Assembly: GCF_001922985.1 (NCBI RefSeq)
Contig: NZ_MRUH01000165.1
Span: 1 to 64,000 of the forward strand
Reading direction: 5' to 3'
Source: Teredinibacter waterburyi
GTDB lineage: Bacteria > Pseudomonadota > Gammaproteobacteria > Pseudomonadales > Cellvibrionaceae
DNA length: 64,000 bases
Part shown: positions 34,940 through 43,974 of the stretch, piece by piece
Layout of the letters: each line of letters opens with the position of its first letter
Position numbering within the stretch: the first letter of the stretch is position 1
Position numbers and translations under genes: made by a program
The notes under the pieces: model-generated
The model's database searches: none
The model's input: the letters and a program-made list of their open reading frames with translations, nothing else
Told to the model about the DNA's origin: nothing

Positions 34940-35941
34940 CTAAGCCTTGGGGTTCACCCAACTTCCAGTTTCTGCACTGGTAAACAATCCCTCAATAACC
35001 TTCATATTTGCCAGTGCATCGGATAAGGGTGTAGGTACAGGTTTATTGGTCGCAATCGCTCGCGCCAAGGCATCAACTTGAAGTGTGTAGTGATTGGTAG
35101 GCTCAAACTCAATCACCTCTTCTTCGCGATCATGATAAAACCGTAAGGTCGCGCCGCAGTCATCCGGTTGATAAAAAGGATATTCAATAAGTAAACCGCC
35201 GTGCTCGCCCGATACATAAACACGCTGTACCGGCTCGCTCTGAGTGGAGCAATAAATACTCGCCTGAGCATCACCGAAATCGAGCAACCCATGGGCGTGC
35301 TTGTCGACTTGAAAATCTTCATCAATGGCCAGCTTACCGACAACATTATTCGGCTCGCGGTCAAATAGATAGCGACACGCCGAAATACAGTAACAACCAA
35401 TATCCAACAAACCGCCGCCACCTATACCTGGCATGTTGCGAACATTTTTTGGGTCGCGATTAAAATAGGTGAACACCGCTTCAATACTATTTATATGGCC
35501 GATTTTGCCATCTTCTAACATTTTTTTAGCGGTCGCCCATTGCGGATGAAAGCGATACATAAAGGCTTCCATTACCCGCAAGTGCGGGTACTTCTTCGCC
35601 GCAGCGATTAATTTTTCCGTATCCGCCACATCCAAACCGATAGGTTTTTCGCATAACACATGTTTACCCGCTTCGAGTGCGTGAATGGTCCATGGCACAT
35701 GCAGGTGGTTGGGTAGTGGGTTGTAAACAATATCTATATCTGGGTCTGCCAGAAGTTGGTGATAATCGCCGTAGCTACGCGCAATGTTATTCGCACTGGC
35801 AAATGCCGCCGCCTGACTCGCATCTCTCGAGCTTACCGCTACCACTTCGCAATGCTCCGACTGCTGAATCGCCGGAATAAGTTTCTCGCGAGCGATCTTA
35901 GCCGTGCTAATAATTCCCCAACGTAATTTTTTTGTTTGCAT
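34940..35941 (-). CDS. Gfo/Idh/MocA family NAD(P)-dependent oxidoreductase
   Basis: 333 residues. The N-terminal Rossmann domain begins LRWGIISTAKIAREKLIPAI, and the family catalytic motif is CEKPIGLD with its lysine. The C-terminal dimerisation domain includes GGGGLLDIGCYCISACRYLF. Such enzymes oxidise sugars or their derivatives, for example glucose-fructose or dihydrodiol/xylose dehydrogenase types; the substrate cannot be told here. I use the ATG at 35941, since the frame extends upstream only to a TTG. No sugar genes are nearby. Confidence 0.85.
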   Translation of the reverse strand: MQTKKLRWGIISTAKIAREKLIPAIQQSEHCEVVAVSSRDASQAAAFASANNIARSYGDYHQLLADPDIDIVYNPLPNHLHVPWTIHALEAGKHVLCEKPIGLDVADTEKLIAAAKKYPHLRVMEAFMYRFHPQWATAKKMLEDGKIGHINSIEAVFTYFNRDPKNVRNMPGIGGGGLLDIGCYCISACRYLFDREPNNVVGKLAIDEDFQVDKHAHGLLDFGDAQASIYCSTQSEPVQRVYVSGEHGGLLIEYPFYQPDDCGATLRFYHDREEEVIEFEPTNHYTLQVDALARAIATNKPVPTPLSDALANMKVIEGLFTSAETGSWVNPKA

Positions 35942-36128
35942 AGGTTTTGCCTGTATAGCCCGTTCGCCAAATTTTATTGATGTAAGGCCATTATAGCGAT
36001 CGCCCTTCAATTTTGGGCGAAATACCGAGAACCTACATCAAGCCATCGGGATATTCTGCTCTCTATGGTTGCCTATTTAGGGGTTGCTAATATAAGCTTG
36101 GCGCCTGACTGTTTATCAGGAGAGCCAA

Positions 36129-36437
36129 ATGGCGACAACAATTGACCAGATCGCAGAGCACGCGGAAGATGCCGCCGGCCTGCTTAAGGAACTAGGCAAC
36201 GAAAGTCGCTTGATGATTTGCTGCCTGCTGGGCGACAGCGAACTCTCGGTGGGAGAGCTAAACCAACGCCTTCCGCTAAGCCAGTCGGCATTGTCTCAAC
36301 ACCTAGCTCGCCTCCGCGATGCCGGGTTAGTGCGCACTCGCAAGCAAAGTCAAACCGTGTTTTATAGCCTAGTTGGCGAGAACGCGGTAAAAATTATTAC
36401 CACCCTAAAAAGCATTTACTGCCCCAACGAGGAATAA
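36129..36437 (+). CDS. ygaV: ArsR/SmtB-family sulfur-responsive repressor (YgaV/BigR/SqrR-like)
   Basis: 102 residues with a winged helix domain: LGNESRLMICCLLGDSELSVGEL then the recognition helix LSQSALSQHLARLRDAGLV. Cys32 and Cys98 are 66 residues apart, the same spacing as the two sensing cysteines Cys41 and Cys107 of SqrR. No metal-binding ELCVCDL motif exists. It should repress its operon and release DNA on persulfide formation. The ygaP-like gene follows after three bases. Ribosome binding site CAGGAGAG. Confidence 0.82.
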   Translation: MATTIDQIAEHAEDAAGLLKELGNESRLMICCLLGDSELSVGELNQRLPLSQSALSQHLARLRDAGLVRTRKQSQTVFYSLVGENAVKIITTLKSIYCPNEE

Positions 36438-36440
36438 TCC

Positions 36441-36977
36441 ATGTCCGTTCGTCATATGAGCGCCGCCGACTTTGTTGGCTTAACCCATTCAGCCTCAGAG
36501 CCCGCTGCGATCTTAGACATACGCACGCCAGGCGAAGTCACTCGCGAGCATATTCCCGACTGTATATTTCTCCCTTTACAAAAATTAACCCGCGATAGCC
36601 TTAACACAGCCCTTGAAGGCCACCAACAGAAAAATACCGTGTATTTGTTATGTCAAAGCGGCATGCGAGCGGAAGCCGCCGTGCGTCAATTGGGCAGTGT
36701 CGAAGGGGTTGAGCTGGTAATCCTACAAGGTGGTCTGAACGCCATTAAACAGTGCGGAGGTAAAACCGTTCGCGGCGAAGGAAAAGCGATTTCTCTCGAA
36801 CGCCAAGTTCGTATAGCGGCGGGGCTTATGGTTCTAACCGGCGTTATCCTCGGCCTTAACCTTCACATTGGTTTCCTCGCGCTGTCTGGATTTGTCGGTG
36901 CTGGACTAATATTCGCCGGTATCACCGACCGCTGTGGTCTGGCGTTTTTACTCGCACGCATGCCGTGGAACCACTAA
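36441..36977 (+). CDS. ygaP: YgaP-like rhodanese with DUF2892 membrane domain
   Basis: 178 residues. The rhodanese domain (about 5-115) has the persulfide-forming Cys71 in LLCQSGMRA, and two membrane segments of the DUF2892 type follow (about 125-170), including ITDRCGLAFLLARMPW. E. coli YgaP (174 residues) has the same order and is co-encoded with YgaV. It handles sulfane sulfur at the membrane. The related stand-alone DUF2892 gene opens the RND operon elsewhere in this window. Confidence 0.92.
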   Translation: MSVRHMSAADFVGLTHSASEPAAILDIRTPGEVTREHIPDCIFLPLQKLTRDSLNTALEGHQQKNTVYLLCQSGMRAEAAVRQLGSVEGVELVILQGGLNAIKQCGGKTVRGEGKAISLERQVRIAAGLMVLTGVILGLNLHIGFLALSGFVGAGLIFAGITDRCGLAFLLARMPWNH

Positions 36978-37120
36978 CACGCTCAACAAATAAACAAGGC
37001 GTACAAACCTCAGTCAAAAGCAGGTAAAAACCCTACTTTCCCCTGAGATATACTGTGCACTTGGCTCAAGAAAGCGACGAGCCGTATAAACACTAAAGGA
37101 ACACCAAAGGAGAGTGTCGA

Positions 37121-37789
37121 ATGCTAATTTTGCTGGTAGAGGACAACCGCGATCTCGCGGCCAGTGTTTTGGACTACCTAGAACTGCAAGAATTCGACTG
37201 CGACTATGCAGAGCGCGGCGATCACGCGCTCCAACTGAGCAAGGAAAACACCTACGACGCAATGATTCTGGACATTATGATGCCGGGCATGGATGGCTTG
37301 TCGCTTTGTAAAACCTTGCGCGAACACGGTAATAATGCCCCGGTGATCATGCTAACTGCACGCGACACCCTCGATGACAAGCTCTCCGGCTTCGAAGCCG
37401 GCGCTGACGACTATTTGGTAAAACCGTTTGACCTGCCCGAACTAGCCGCGCGCTTACGCGCCATAACCAAACGCAAAATCACCAGCAGCTCCAAGCTACA
37501 AGTCGCCGATTTGGAAGTTAACCTCGATGACCACATAGTCACCCGCGCGGGAACAACCATCGATCTTTCACCCGCATGCTGGAAATTACTGGTTGCCTTA
37601 ATTCAAGCCAGCCCAAAGGTGATGTCGCGATTCGAGCTGGAAAGCGTTCTCTGGAAAGACAGCCCACCCGATTCTGAGGCATTAAAATCGCACATGTATA
37701 CACTGCGTAAACTGGTCGACAAACCCTTTGACCGCGCGCTTATCCATACCTTGCGCGGCGTCGGCATAGCGCTACGTGACGATAGCTAA
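37121..37789 (+). CDS. OmpR/PhoB-family response regulator
   Basis: 222 residues. Receiver domain with phospho-acceptor Asp51 in AMILDIMMPG, acidic pair Glu7-Asp8, and Lys in YLVKPFD. The C-terminal winged helix domain (about 125-220) includes LSPACWKLLVALIQASPKVMSRFELESVLW and ends LIHTLRGVGIAL. ATG with AAAGGAGAG upstream. It overlaps the start of its partner kinase by one base (TAATG), so the two are translationally coupled. The signal is unknown. Confidence 0.93.
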   Translation: MLILLVEDNRDLAASVLDYLELQEFDCDYAERGDHALQLSKENTYDAMILDIMMPGMDGLSLCKTLREHGNNAPVIMLTARDTLDDKLSGFEAGADDYLVKPFDLPELAARLRAITKRKITSSSKLQVADLEVNLDDHIVTRAGTTIDLSPACWKLLVALIQASPKVMSRFELESVLWKDSPPDSEALKSHMYTLRKLVDKPFDRALIHTLRGVGIALRDDS

Positions 37790-39204
37790 TGAATAAAGCC
37801 AATCTAGACGCTAGCCATTCAACCGAATACCAGAGTTCACCGGAAGGCCAACCCAGCGCAGAATGCACTAGCAGTAAATGTGATTCGATCACCATGAAGC
37901 CCGACTGTAACAAGTCGCTGCGCGCCCGTATTGGCAAAATTGTCGTTATTTTTTCTATTGTTCTGGTGTCGTTTTACACCACGATGCTGGCCACCATCTA
38001 CGAATGGGGCTTAACCGACGCAACCCACGGCGTAGTTTGGCAAGAAGCGGAGATGTTTAAAAGCGCCTACCAGCTTGATAAAACCACCCCGCTACCTCAC
38101 ACCCAAACCCTGCAAGGCTATATTGGCGAGCAAAACCTACCCAACTCAATTATCGGCCTATTTCCACCTGAGCGCTGGGAAGCTTGGCCACACCACGAAG
38201 AGGGATTACTTTATCGGTTCCGTAAAAATGAAGGTTCTGAATCTCACTATCACCTACTAATTTCGCAGCTCCCCGATCAAGCAGAACGTTTATTTATTTT
38301 CTACGAGATCACCGTTACCGATGAGATCGCCAGTAAAATATGGCGAAAATTTAAAATTTTAGCGATCGTCGGCGGCCTTCTCGTTATTACCATGCTAGTT
38401 ATTTTCAGGGCGACTATTCATCGCTCTATCACTCCCATTGGCAGTCTTTATAACTGGATTAACCAACTCGACCAAAGCAGCTCGCCTCCCAAGCTACCCG
38501 ATGATATTCGCCCAGATGAAATTGGCGAGCTGGCCTACAGTCTTTACGACGCACTCGAACGTATTCACTCTCACAACGAACGCGAACGCCAGTTCTTGCG
38601 TAACGCTAGCCACGAATTACGCACGCCCATCGCCATTATTCGCAACGCCATGGATGTTTTGGAACACAAGCGCAAGGTTGGCAACGACGATATAGACGCA
38701 GTGCTACGTCGTATTCGTCGCGCTGGCGATACCATGAAATCGGTAACTGAAGCCATTCTTTGGTTGGCAATTGAAAACTATACCCCGCCGGTGAAGAAGC
38801 AAGTCAATATCAAAGATATGATCATTAGTATTATTGAGGAAAACAAAAACCTCAACAGCGGCTTGCCAATTTCGTTAAACGTGAATTTAGATGCAATTAC
38901 CGATCAGGAAATTGAGGGGACACTACTTTATATTGCGCTAGACAATGTCATTCGCAACGCCTTCCAACATTGCTGTGATGGCGAAATATCTATCAGCGCG
39001 CGCGACAGCCACAGTGTCGAAATCATCAACACCAACCACAACTACAGCTACGCCAACCCAAAACAACAAGATGTTGCCGAAGCATTAACATCGGGAAGTT
39101 TTGGCCTAGGGCTAACCTTGGTTCAAAAAATATCCGAAAAACAAGGTTGGACATTCAGCTTTATTATCGATGAGCATCAAGCTAAGGCCAGCCTCGATTT
39201 TTAG
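37789..39204 (+). CDS. Sensor histidine kinase, partner of the adjacent response regulator
   Basis: 471 residues. A cytoplasmic N-terminal extension of about 45 residues precedes two membrane segments (about 50-70 and 188-207) around a periplasmic domain of about 115 residues. HAMP linker, then H-box with His275 in RNASHELRTPIAII, N-box NVIRNAFQHC and G-box GSFGLGLTLV. The ATP-binding domain is rather short at its end. Its stop lies just before the terminator shared with the convergent nirD operon. No sensing motif could be identified. Confidence 0.92.
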   Translation: MNKANLDASHSTEYQSSPEGQPSAECTSSKCDSITMKPDCNKSLRARIGKIVVIFSIVLVSFYTTMLATIYEWGLTDATHGVVWQEAEMFKSAYQLDKTTPLPHTQTLQGYIGEQNLPNSIIGLFPPERWEAWPHHEEGLLYRFRKNEGSESHYHLLISQLPDQAERLFIFYEITVTDEIASKIWRKFKILAIVGGLLVITMLVIFRATIHRSITPIGSLYNWINQLDQSSSPPKLPDDIRPDEIGELAYSLYDALERIHSHNERERQFLRNASHELRTPIAIIRNAMDVLEHKRKVGNDDIDAVLRRIRRAGDTMKSVTEAILWLAIENYTPPVKKQVNIKDMIISIIEENKNLNSGLPISLNVNLDAITDQEIEGTLLYIALDNVIRNAFQHCCDGEISISARDSHSVEIINTNHNYSYANPKQQDVAEALTSGSFGLGLTLVQKISEKQGWTFSFIIDEHQAKASLDF

Positions 39205-39214
39205 GTATAAAAAA

Positions 39215-39232
39215 GGGCGACCGAAGTCGCCC
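39215..39232 (-). terminator. Intrinsic terminator with TTCG loop for cobA-nirB-nirD
   Basis: On the minus strand GGGCGAC-TTCG-GTCGCCC is a 7-bp GC-rich stem with a stable TTCG tetraloop followed by TTTTTTATA. It lies 98 bases after the nirD stop and directly behind the convergent kinase stop, so it can serve the nitrite reductase operon. Confidence 0.85.
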
Positions 39233-39329
39233 AACTGGTGCAAAAGAAGCTCTACTACGCTAATTCATTTAGCTCGATTTCTATTTAAACTTTCCAAGCT
39301 TTCAATCTTGTAGCCTACTTAGCGGCAAT

Positions 39330-39683
39330 TTAAGCCGCTATAGCTTCGGCAATGGCGAGTTCAATTTTCCCGTTGCTCTCACGTATCGGGTAGGTTTTGA
39401 TTGAGACCGTTTCGTCTTCAAGACAACTGCCATCTTCAAGAACAAAATGTTGCTTATAAATTGGCGAGGCAACCACAACCTTGCCTTTCAAATCGCCAAC
39501 AATACCGCGTGCAAGTACCGCCATTTTTGTAAAGGGGTCGATCGCGCTCACCGCATAAAGCTGACCTTTAATACGGAAGATCGCCACCTGCTCACCATTT
39601 AGGAGGGCGCGAACCCCGACCATTGACGGCACGTCGGCTGATTCACACACTGACGCCCAACTGTAATCATTTGTATTGCTCAT
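39330..39683 (-). CDS. nirD: Nitrite reductase (NADH) small subunit NirD
   Basis: 117 residues with a Rieske-like beta fold. The Rieske Cys-His ligands are absent, which is normal for NirD. It partners NirB in reducing nitrite to ammonia in the cytoplasm. The ATG lies 12 bases after the nirB stop, showing cotranscription. Operon end. Confidence 0.93.
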   Translation of the reverse strand: MSNTNDYSWASVCESADVPSMVGVRALLNGEQVAIFRIKGQLYAVSAIDPFTKMAVLARGIVGDLKGKVVVASPIYKQHFVLEDGSCLEDETVSIKTYPIRESNGKIELAIAEAIAA

Positions 39684-39695
39684 AATTCGTCTCCG

Positions 39696-42242
39696 TTACG
39701 CCATTTCTGATTCTGTGGATTCAACAAAGCGCACTAACTCTTCGTCCGTTGCTGGACGTATTTGCGAACGCTCTTCAACAAAAACAACCGTGTTATCTTT
39801 TTCATCGCTGTTAACAAAGGTACGGAAGCGCTTTAGTTTCTCAGGGTCTTCAATTGTGGTTTTCCATTCACACTGATAAGTTCCAACCACCTGAGCCATT
39901 TCGGATTCTAATTCAGCACAAACATTTAATTTATCGTCGATCACCACCTGCTTGAGGTAATCCAAACCACCGTCGAGGTTATCCATCCATACCGAGGTGC
40001 GCTGTAAACGATCGCCAGTCCGCACGTAAAACATTAAGAAACGGTCGATATAAGTAATTAACGTTTCGTCATCCAAGCCCGTTGCAAATAAATCGGCGTG
40101 GCGCGGCTTCATACCACCATTACCACACAGGTATAGGCTCCAACCATGTTCGGTGGCTATCACGCCAACATCTTTACTTTGCGCTTCGGCACACTCGCGA
40201 GTACAACCCGAAACACCGAATTTAATTTTGTGCGGTGCGCGCAAACCCTTGTAGCGATCTTCAAGTCGAATTGCCATGCCCACACTATCGAGCACACCAT
40301 ATCGACACCACGTGCTACCAACACAAGATTTAACCGTACGGAGAGACTTGCCGTATGCATGGCCAGTCTCAAATCCCGCATCGATTAATTCTTTCCATAT
40401 TAACGGCAGCTCGTGCTGCTGCGCACCGAACAGGTCAATACGCTGGCCACCGGTAATTTTGGTGTAGAGGTTGTAGGTTTTTGCCACCTGACCCAATGCA
40501 ATTAATTTGTCTGGCGTAATTTCACCGCCGGCAACGCGCGGCACTACCGAGTAGGTGCCATTCTTTTGCATGTTCGCCATAAAGTGATCGTTGGTATCCT
40601 GCAGTCCCGCATGCTCATCTTTAAGAACATAATCATTCCAACAGCTTGCCAGTATCGATGCTGCGGCTGGTTTACAAATATCACAGCCCAAACCTTTACC
40701 GTGTTTTTCAATAAGATCGTCAAACGACTTAATTTTTTCTACCCGAACAATGTGATAAAGCTCCTGACGCGTGTGCGCAAAGTGTTCACACAAGTCGGTG
40801 TTCACTTCCACACCTAACTTGGTCAGTTCGCTATTCATCACTTGGGTAGCTAAAGCGACACAACCACCACAACCGGTACCCGCTTTAGTCGCCGATTTAA
40901 TATCGCCAATCGTCATTGCGCCATCTTGTACTGCGCAACAAATTTGGCCTTTGCTAACATCGTGACAGCTACAAATACTCGCGGCATCTGGCAACGCATC
41001 AACACCCATTACGGCTCCGCCACCACCATCAACAGACGGCAAAATAAGTGCTTCGGGGGATTCGGGTAAATCCATACCCAGCACACACATCTGCTGAAGT
41101 GTGCCATACGCTTCTACGTCACCAACCAATACCGCACCCAACAGTTTTGTACGGTCTTCAGAAACAATAATGCGCTTGTAGACATCGGCAACGCCGTCTT
41201 GATAGACATAACTCAAACAGCCAGGCGTACGACCTTGTGCATCGCCAATACTGGCAACATCGACACCGAGTAGCTTAAGCTTGGTGCTCATATCAGCACC
41301 GGTAAACTCTTCGCTGCCACCGCTAATATGCGAAGCGGCTACTTTAGCCATGGTGTAACCCGGCGCAACCAGACCAAAAATACGGCCATTCCAGAGTGCG
41401 CACTCGCCTACCGCGTAAATATCTTTGACGGAGGTTTCACAAAAATTATTAACGACAATTCCGCCGCGCTCGCCGATTTCAATATTAAATTGACGTGCAA
41501 GTTCGTCTTGCGGGCGAATACCAGCCGAGAACAAAATCATATCGGTTTCAAGGAATGAACCGTCGGCAAAATTCATACGATAGCGACACTCTTCGCCATC
41601 AATAATTTCTTTAGTATTTTTCTCTGTGTGAATCTGTACACCCAGGCTCGATATTTTCTTACGAAGCAGATCACCGCCGCCTTCGTCTAGCTGTACAGCC
41701 ATAAGACGGGGTGCAAACTCAACGACATGTACCTGTAACCCTAAATTTTGTAATGCGTTGGCCGCTTCCAAACCGAGCAAACCACCACCGACAACCACGC
41801 CTACCTTGCTCTGCTTTGCAGATGCGGTGATGTCTTCGAGATCTTCAATAGTGCGATACACCAAACAGTGTGGTTGATCCTTACCGGGAATTGGCGGAAC
41901 AAACGGGAATGACCCAGTAGCCAACACTAATTTATCGTAGGCTTCTTCACGGCCACTGGCGGTAACCACTTTGTTTTCGTCACTTTTAATCTCAACGACT
42001 TTATCGTTCAGCACATAGGAAACGCCGCTTTCCTGATAGTAACCTTCAGAGGTCAGCATTAAATCGTCGGCTGTTGCACCAGCAAAATAGCTACTCAGTT
42101 GAACGCGATCGTATGCTAAACGTGGCTCTTCAGAAAATGTAATAACGTCATATTGATCCGCAGCTTCGTGCTGAATCATATTGTCGATAAACTTGTGACC
42201 TACCATGCCGTTGCCAACAACGACGATTTTTTGCTTGCTCAT
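39696..42242 (-). CDS. nirB: Assimilatory nitrite reductase (NADH) large subunit NirB
   Basis: 848 residues. The N-terminal FAD/NADH module has GNGMVG and VGGGLLGLEAA. A BFD-like [2Fe-2S] domain follows with Cys424, Cys426, Cys458 and Cys461. The nitrite/sulfite reductase half binds siroheme-[4Fe-4S] through Cys640 and Cys646 (CVGSTWC) and Cys680 and Cys684 (CTREC). It reduces nitrite to ammonium in six electrons. I use the ATG at 42242, preceded by GAGGAT; an upstream TTG frame start lacks support. cobA upstream supplies the siroheme precursor. Confidence 0.96.
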   Translation of the reverse strand: MSKQKIVVVGNGMVGHKFIDNMIQHEAADQYDVITFSEEPRLAYDRVQLSSYFAGATADDLMLTSEGYYQESGVSYVLNDKVVEIKSDENKVVTASGREEAYDKLVLATGSFPFVPPIPGKDQPHCLVYRTIEDLEDITASAKQSKVGVVVGGGLLGLEAANALQNLGLQVHVVEFAPRLMAVQLDEGGGDLLRKKISSLGVQIHTEKNTKEIIDGEECRYRMNFADGSFLETDMILFSAGIRPQDELARQFNIEIGERGGIVVNNFCETSVKDIYAVGECALWNGRIFGLVAPGYTMAKVAASHISGGSEEFTGADMSTKLKLLGVDVASIGDAQGRTPGCLSYVYQDGVADVYKRIIVSEDRTKLLGAVLVGDVEAYGTLQQMCVLGMDLPESPEALILPSVDGGGGAVMGVDALPDAASICSCHDVSKGQICCAVQDGAMTIGDIKSATKAGTGCGGCVALATQVMNSELTKLGVEVNTDLCEHFAHTRQELYHIVRVEKIKSFDDLIEKHGKGLGCDICKPAAASILASCWNDYVLKDEHAGLQDTNDHFMANMQKNGTYSVVPRVAGGEITPDKLIALGQVAKTYNLYTKITGGQRIDLFGAQQHELPLIWKELIDAGFETGHAYGKSLRTVKSCVGSTWCRYGVLDSVGMAIRLEDRYKGLRAPHKIKFGVSGCTRECAEAQSKDVGVIATEHGWSLYLCGNGGMKPRHADLFATGLDDETLITYIDRFLMFYVRTGDRLQRTSVWMDNLDGGLDYLKQVVIDDKLNVCAELESEMAQVVGTYQCEWKTTIEDPEKLKRFRTFVNSDEKDNTVVFVEERSQIRPATDEELVRFVESTESEMA

Positions 42243-42274
42243 AAATACATCCTCAGACTGGATAACAGGCGCGC

Positions 42275-43075
42275 TTAGGCACAACTCTGTACTAGGTGAT
42301 CGACACGGATTTGAGTATTCAATTGGGCGGCTAACTGCACCACTTCACCAACCACGATAAGGGCTGGTGACTGAACTTGTTGTTGGGTAATCAACTGGGT
42401 CAGCTCTGAAATAGTGCCGGTAATATCCCGCTGATTTGGTCTGCAACCATTTTCGATAATGGCAATAGGAGTTGAGGCATCCATACCTTCTGCAAGCAAT
42501 TGCTGCTGTATCACACCGGCTTGATTAACGCCCATGTAAAACACTAGGGTGTGATCAATATGAGCCAATGCCGACCAATTTAAATCCAGCGTTTTTTCTG
42601 CATGGGCGGTAACAAATGTACAGCCCTGCGACATTCCGCGATGGGTAAGCGGAATACCGGCCGCCGTTGTACAGCCAGAGGCAGCTGTTATTCCCGGCAC
42701 GACTTCCGCATCTACGCCAGCTTTTAATAGGGTTAGTAGCTCTTCGCCACCGCGTCCAAACACGAACGGATCACCGCCCTTAATTCGCACCACGTTTTTG
42801 CCTTGGCGCGCTTTTTTAACCAATAGCTGGTTCAGATCGGCCTGTGCAATACTATGATTTGAACGCTGTTTACCAACATAGAAAGCCGGTACGCTGTTTG
42901 GGAAAAGCGCACGAATTTCTTCGCTGACAAGATTATCAAATAGAATGAGGTCGGCATTCTGCAGACAACGCAAAGCTTTTAGCGTTAACAAATCAGGATC
43001 GCCGGGACCAGCACCCACCAGCCAAACTTTGCCGGTTAGCGCTGCCGTTGTTTTTGCGTTTTTTTGTATAGGCAT
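42275..43075 (-). CDS. cobA: Uroporphyrinogen-III C-methyltransferase (siroheme synthesis)
   Basis: 266 residues. It methylates uroporphyrinogen III twice with S-adenosylmethionine to precorrin-2, the precursor of siroheme needed by NirB. SUMT signatures are visible: VGAGPGDPDLLTLKA, RIKGGDPFVFGRGGEE and VVPGITAASG. It lacks the oxidase/ferrochelatase half found in CysG. I use the ATG at 43075 rather than a GTG ten codons upstream that lacks a ribosome binding site. First gene of cobA-nirB-nirD, behind a sigma-54-type promoter. Confidence 0.95.
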   Translation of the reverse strand: MPIQKNAKTTAALTGKVWLVGAGPGDPDLLTLKALRCLQNADLILFDNLVSEEIRALFPNSVPAFYVGKQRSNHSIAQADLNQLLVKKARQGKNVVRIKGGDPFVFGRGGEELLTLLKAGVDAEVVPGITAASGCTTAAGIPLTHRGMSQGCTFVTAHAEKTLDLNWSALAHIDHTLVFYMGVNQAGVIQQQLLAEGMDASTPIAIIENGCRPNQRDITGTISELTQLITQQQVQSPALIVVGEVVQLAAQLNTQIRVDHLVQSCA

Positions 43076-43523
43076 TTTTACGCTCTGTAATAAATTGGAT
43101 TGCACCAGATAACAACAAACTCGGAGGAAGGAAAATTTGCTGTTAAATCAGATAGAGCAAAACCAATGCCACACTAATAAAAACACAGGTAACTTTTCTG
43201 ACAATTACTTTTTATTGTTATTTATCATAGACTTAAAAACACTTCACATAATTTAATCGACACCATTTTTGACCCTAGCGCACTGAACAAAACACTCTTT
43301 GCGCACAGATATAAAGCACAGGCGCACCACAAAACCACAGATGTAATAAATTAAGCTACAAAAAATCCAGTGGCTAATCTTTTTCAACCTCAAGAACGCA
43401 CCAATTGCGACCACAAAGAATAGGCTCCTTTGTTTAAAAGCTAGCCACCATTGCCCACTGAGATATCCCACTATTTCAGGTATAGTTTGCGCTTTTCAAC
43501 CGCGAAGCCAACCGGAGAGCGAT
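43076..43523. other. Divergent region between cobA-nirBD and the DUF1244 gene
   Basis: 448 bases without a gene. It holds the cobA sigma-54-type promoter (separate entry). One TGCACCA heptamer, as seen at the nitrate transporter, lies at 43101-43107 in the cobA leader. GCACCA half-arms also occur near 43323 and 43398, upstream of the promoter. No full palindrome was seen. The right end carries the GGAGAG site of the DUF1244 gene. Confidence 0.5.
43156..43171 (-). promoter_or_regulatory. Sigma-54 (-24/-12) promoter of cobA-nirB-nirD
   Basis: Read on the minus strand, TGGCATTGGTTTTGCT is the best of the three sigma-54 matches in the window. The GG (complement of 43169-43170) and GC (complement of 43157-43158) are ten bases apart. 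Transcription would begin near 43145, about 70 bases before the cobA ATG. Confidence 0.75.
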
Positions 43524-43814
43524 ATGACACCAACTGAGCAAACAGAAATCGAAGCGGCAGTATTCCGTAAACTTCTCGCTCACCTAGATGCGCACAAAGA
43601 AGTACAAAACATTGACCTGATGAATCTCGCGGGGTTTTGTCGTAACTGCCTTGCAAAATGGTATTCGGCCGAAGCCACGACCCGAGGGGTAGAACAGGAT
43701 TACGACACGGCGCGCGAGCGAATCTATGGAATGCCTTACGAGGAATGGAAACAACGTTTTCAACAACCGGCCAGCAGCGAACAATTAGCCCAAATGGCGA
43801 ACAAGAAGCCGTAG
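43524..43814 (+). CDS. DUF1244 family protein
   Basis: 96 residues, cytoplasmic, function unknown. The family core MNLAGFCRNCLAKWY with two cysteines (39 and 42) is clear, followed by the charged YGMPYEEWKQRFQ end. ATG with GGAGAG upstream. Small DUF1244 proteins are widespread in proteobacteria. No operon partner is evident. Confidence 0.88.
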   Translation: MTPTEQTEIEAAVFRKLLAHLDAHKEVQNIDLMNLAGFCRNCLAKWYSAEATTRGVEQDYDTARERIYGMPYEEWKQRFQQPASSEQLAQMANKKP

Positions 43815-43974
43815 CGGAAGCACATTGGTGGGTACGACGGGCAAAGAGTATTGGCGAGCTACATTGGCAGCCTCAATTCGAAAGTATCATTCGAAAGCGT
43901 CGCGGAGAGGTTCATGGCTAGTTCCGCAGTTCTTGCTCCCTAACGATTAGCCGAACAAACAGAGGCGTGGCTTA

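Noticed and set aside
43658-43921. Frame overlapping the 3' half of the DUF1244 gene and running past it
   Set aside because: The part beyond the DUF1244 gene looks slightly protein-like, but no start codon or ribosome binding site serves it and the rest is out of frame with a clear family member.
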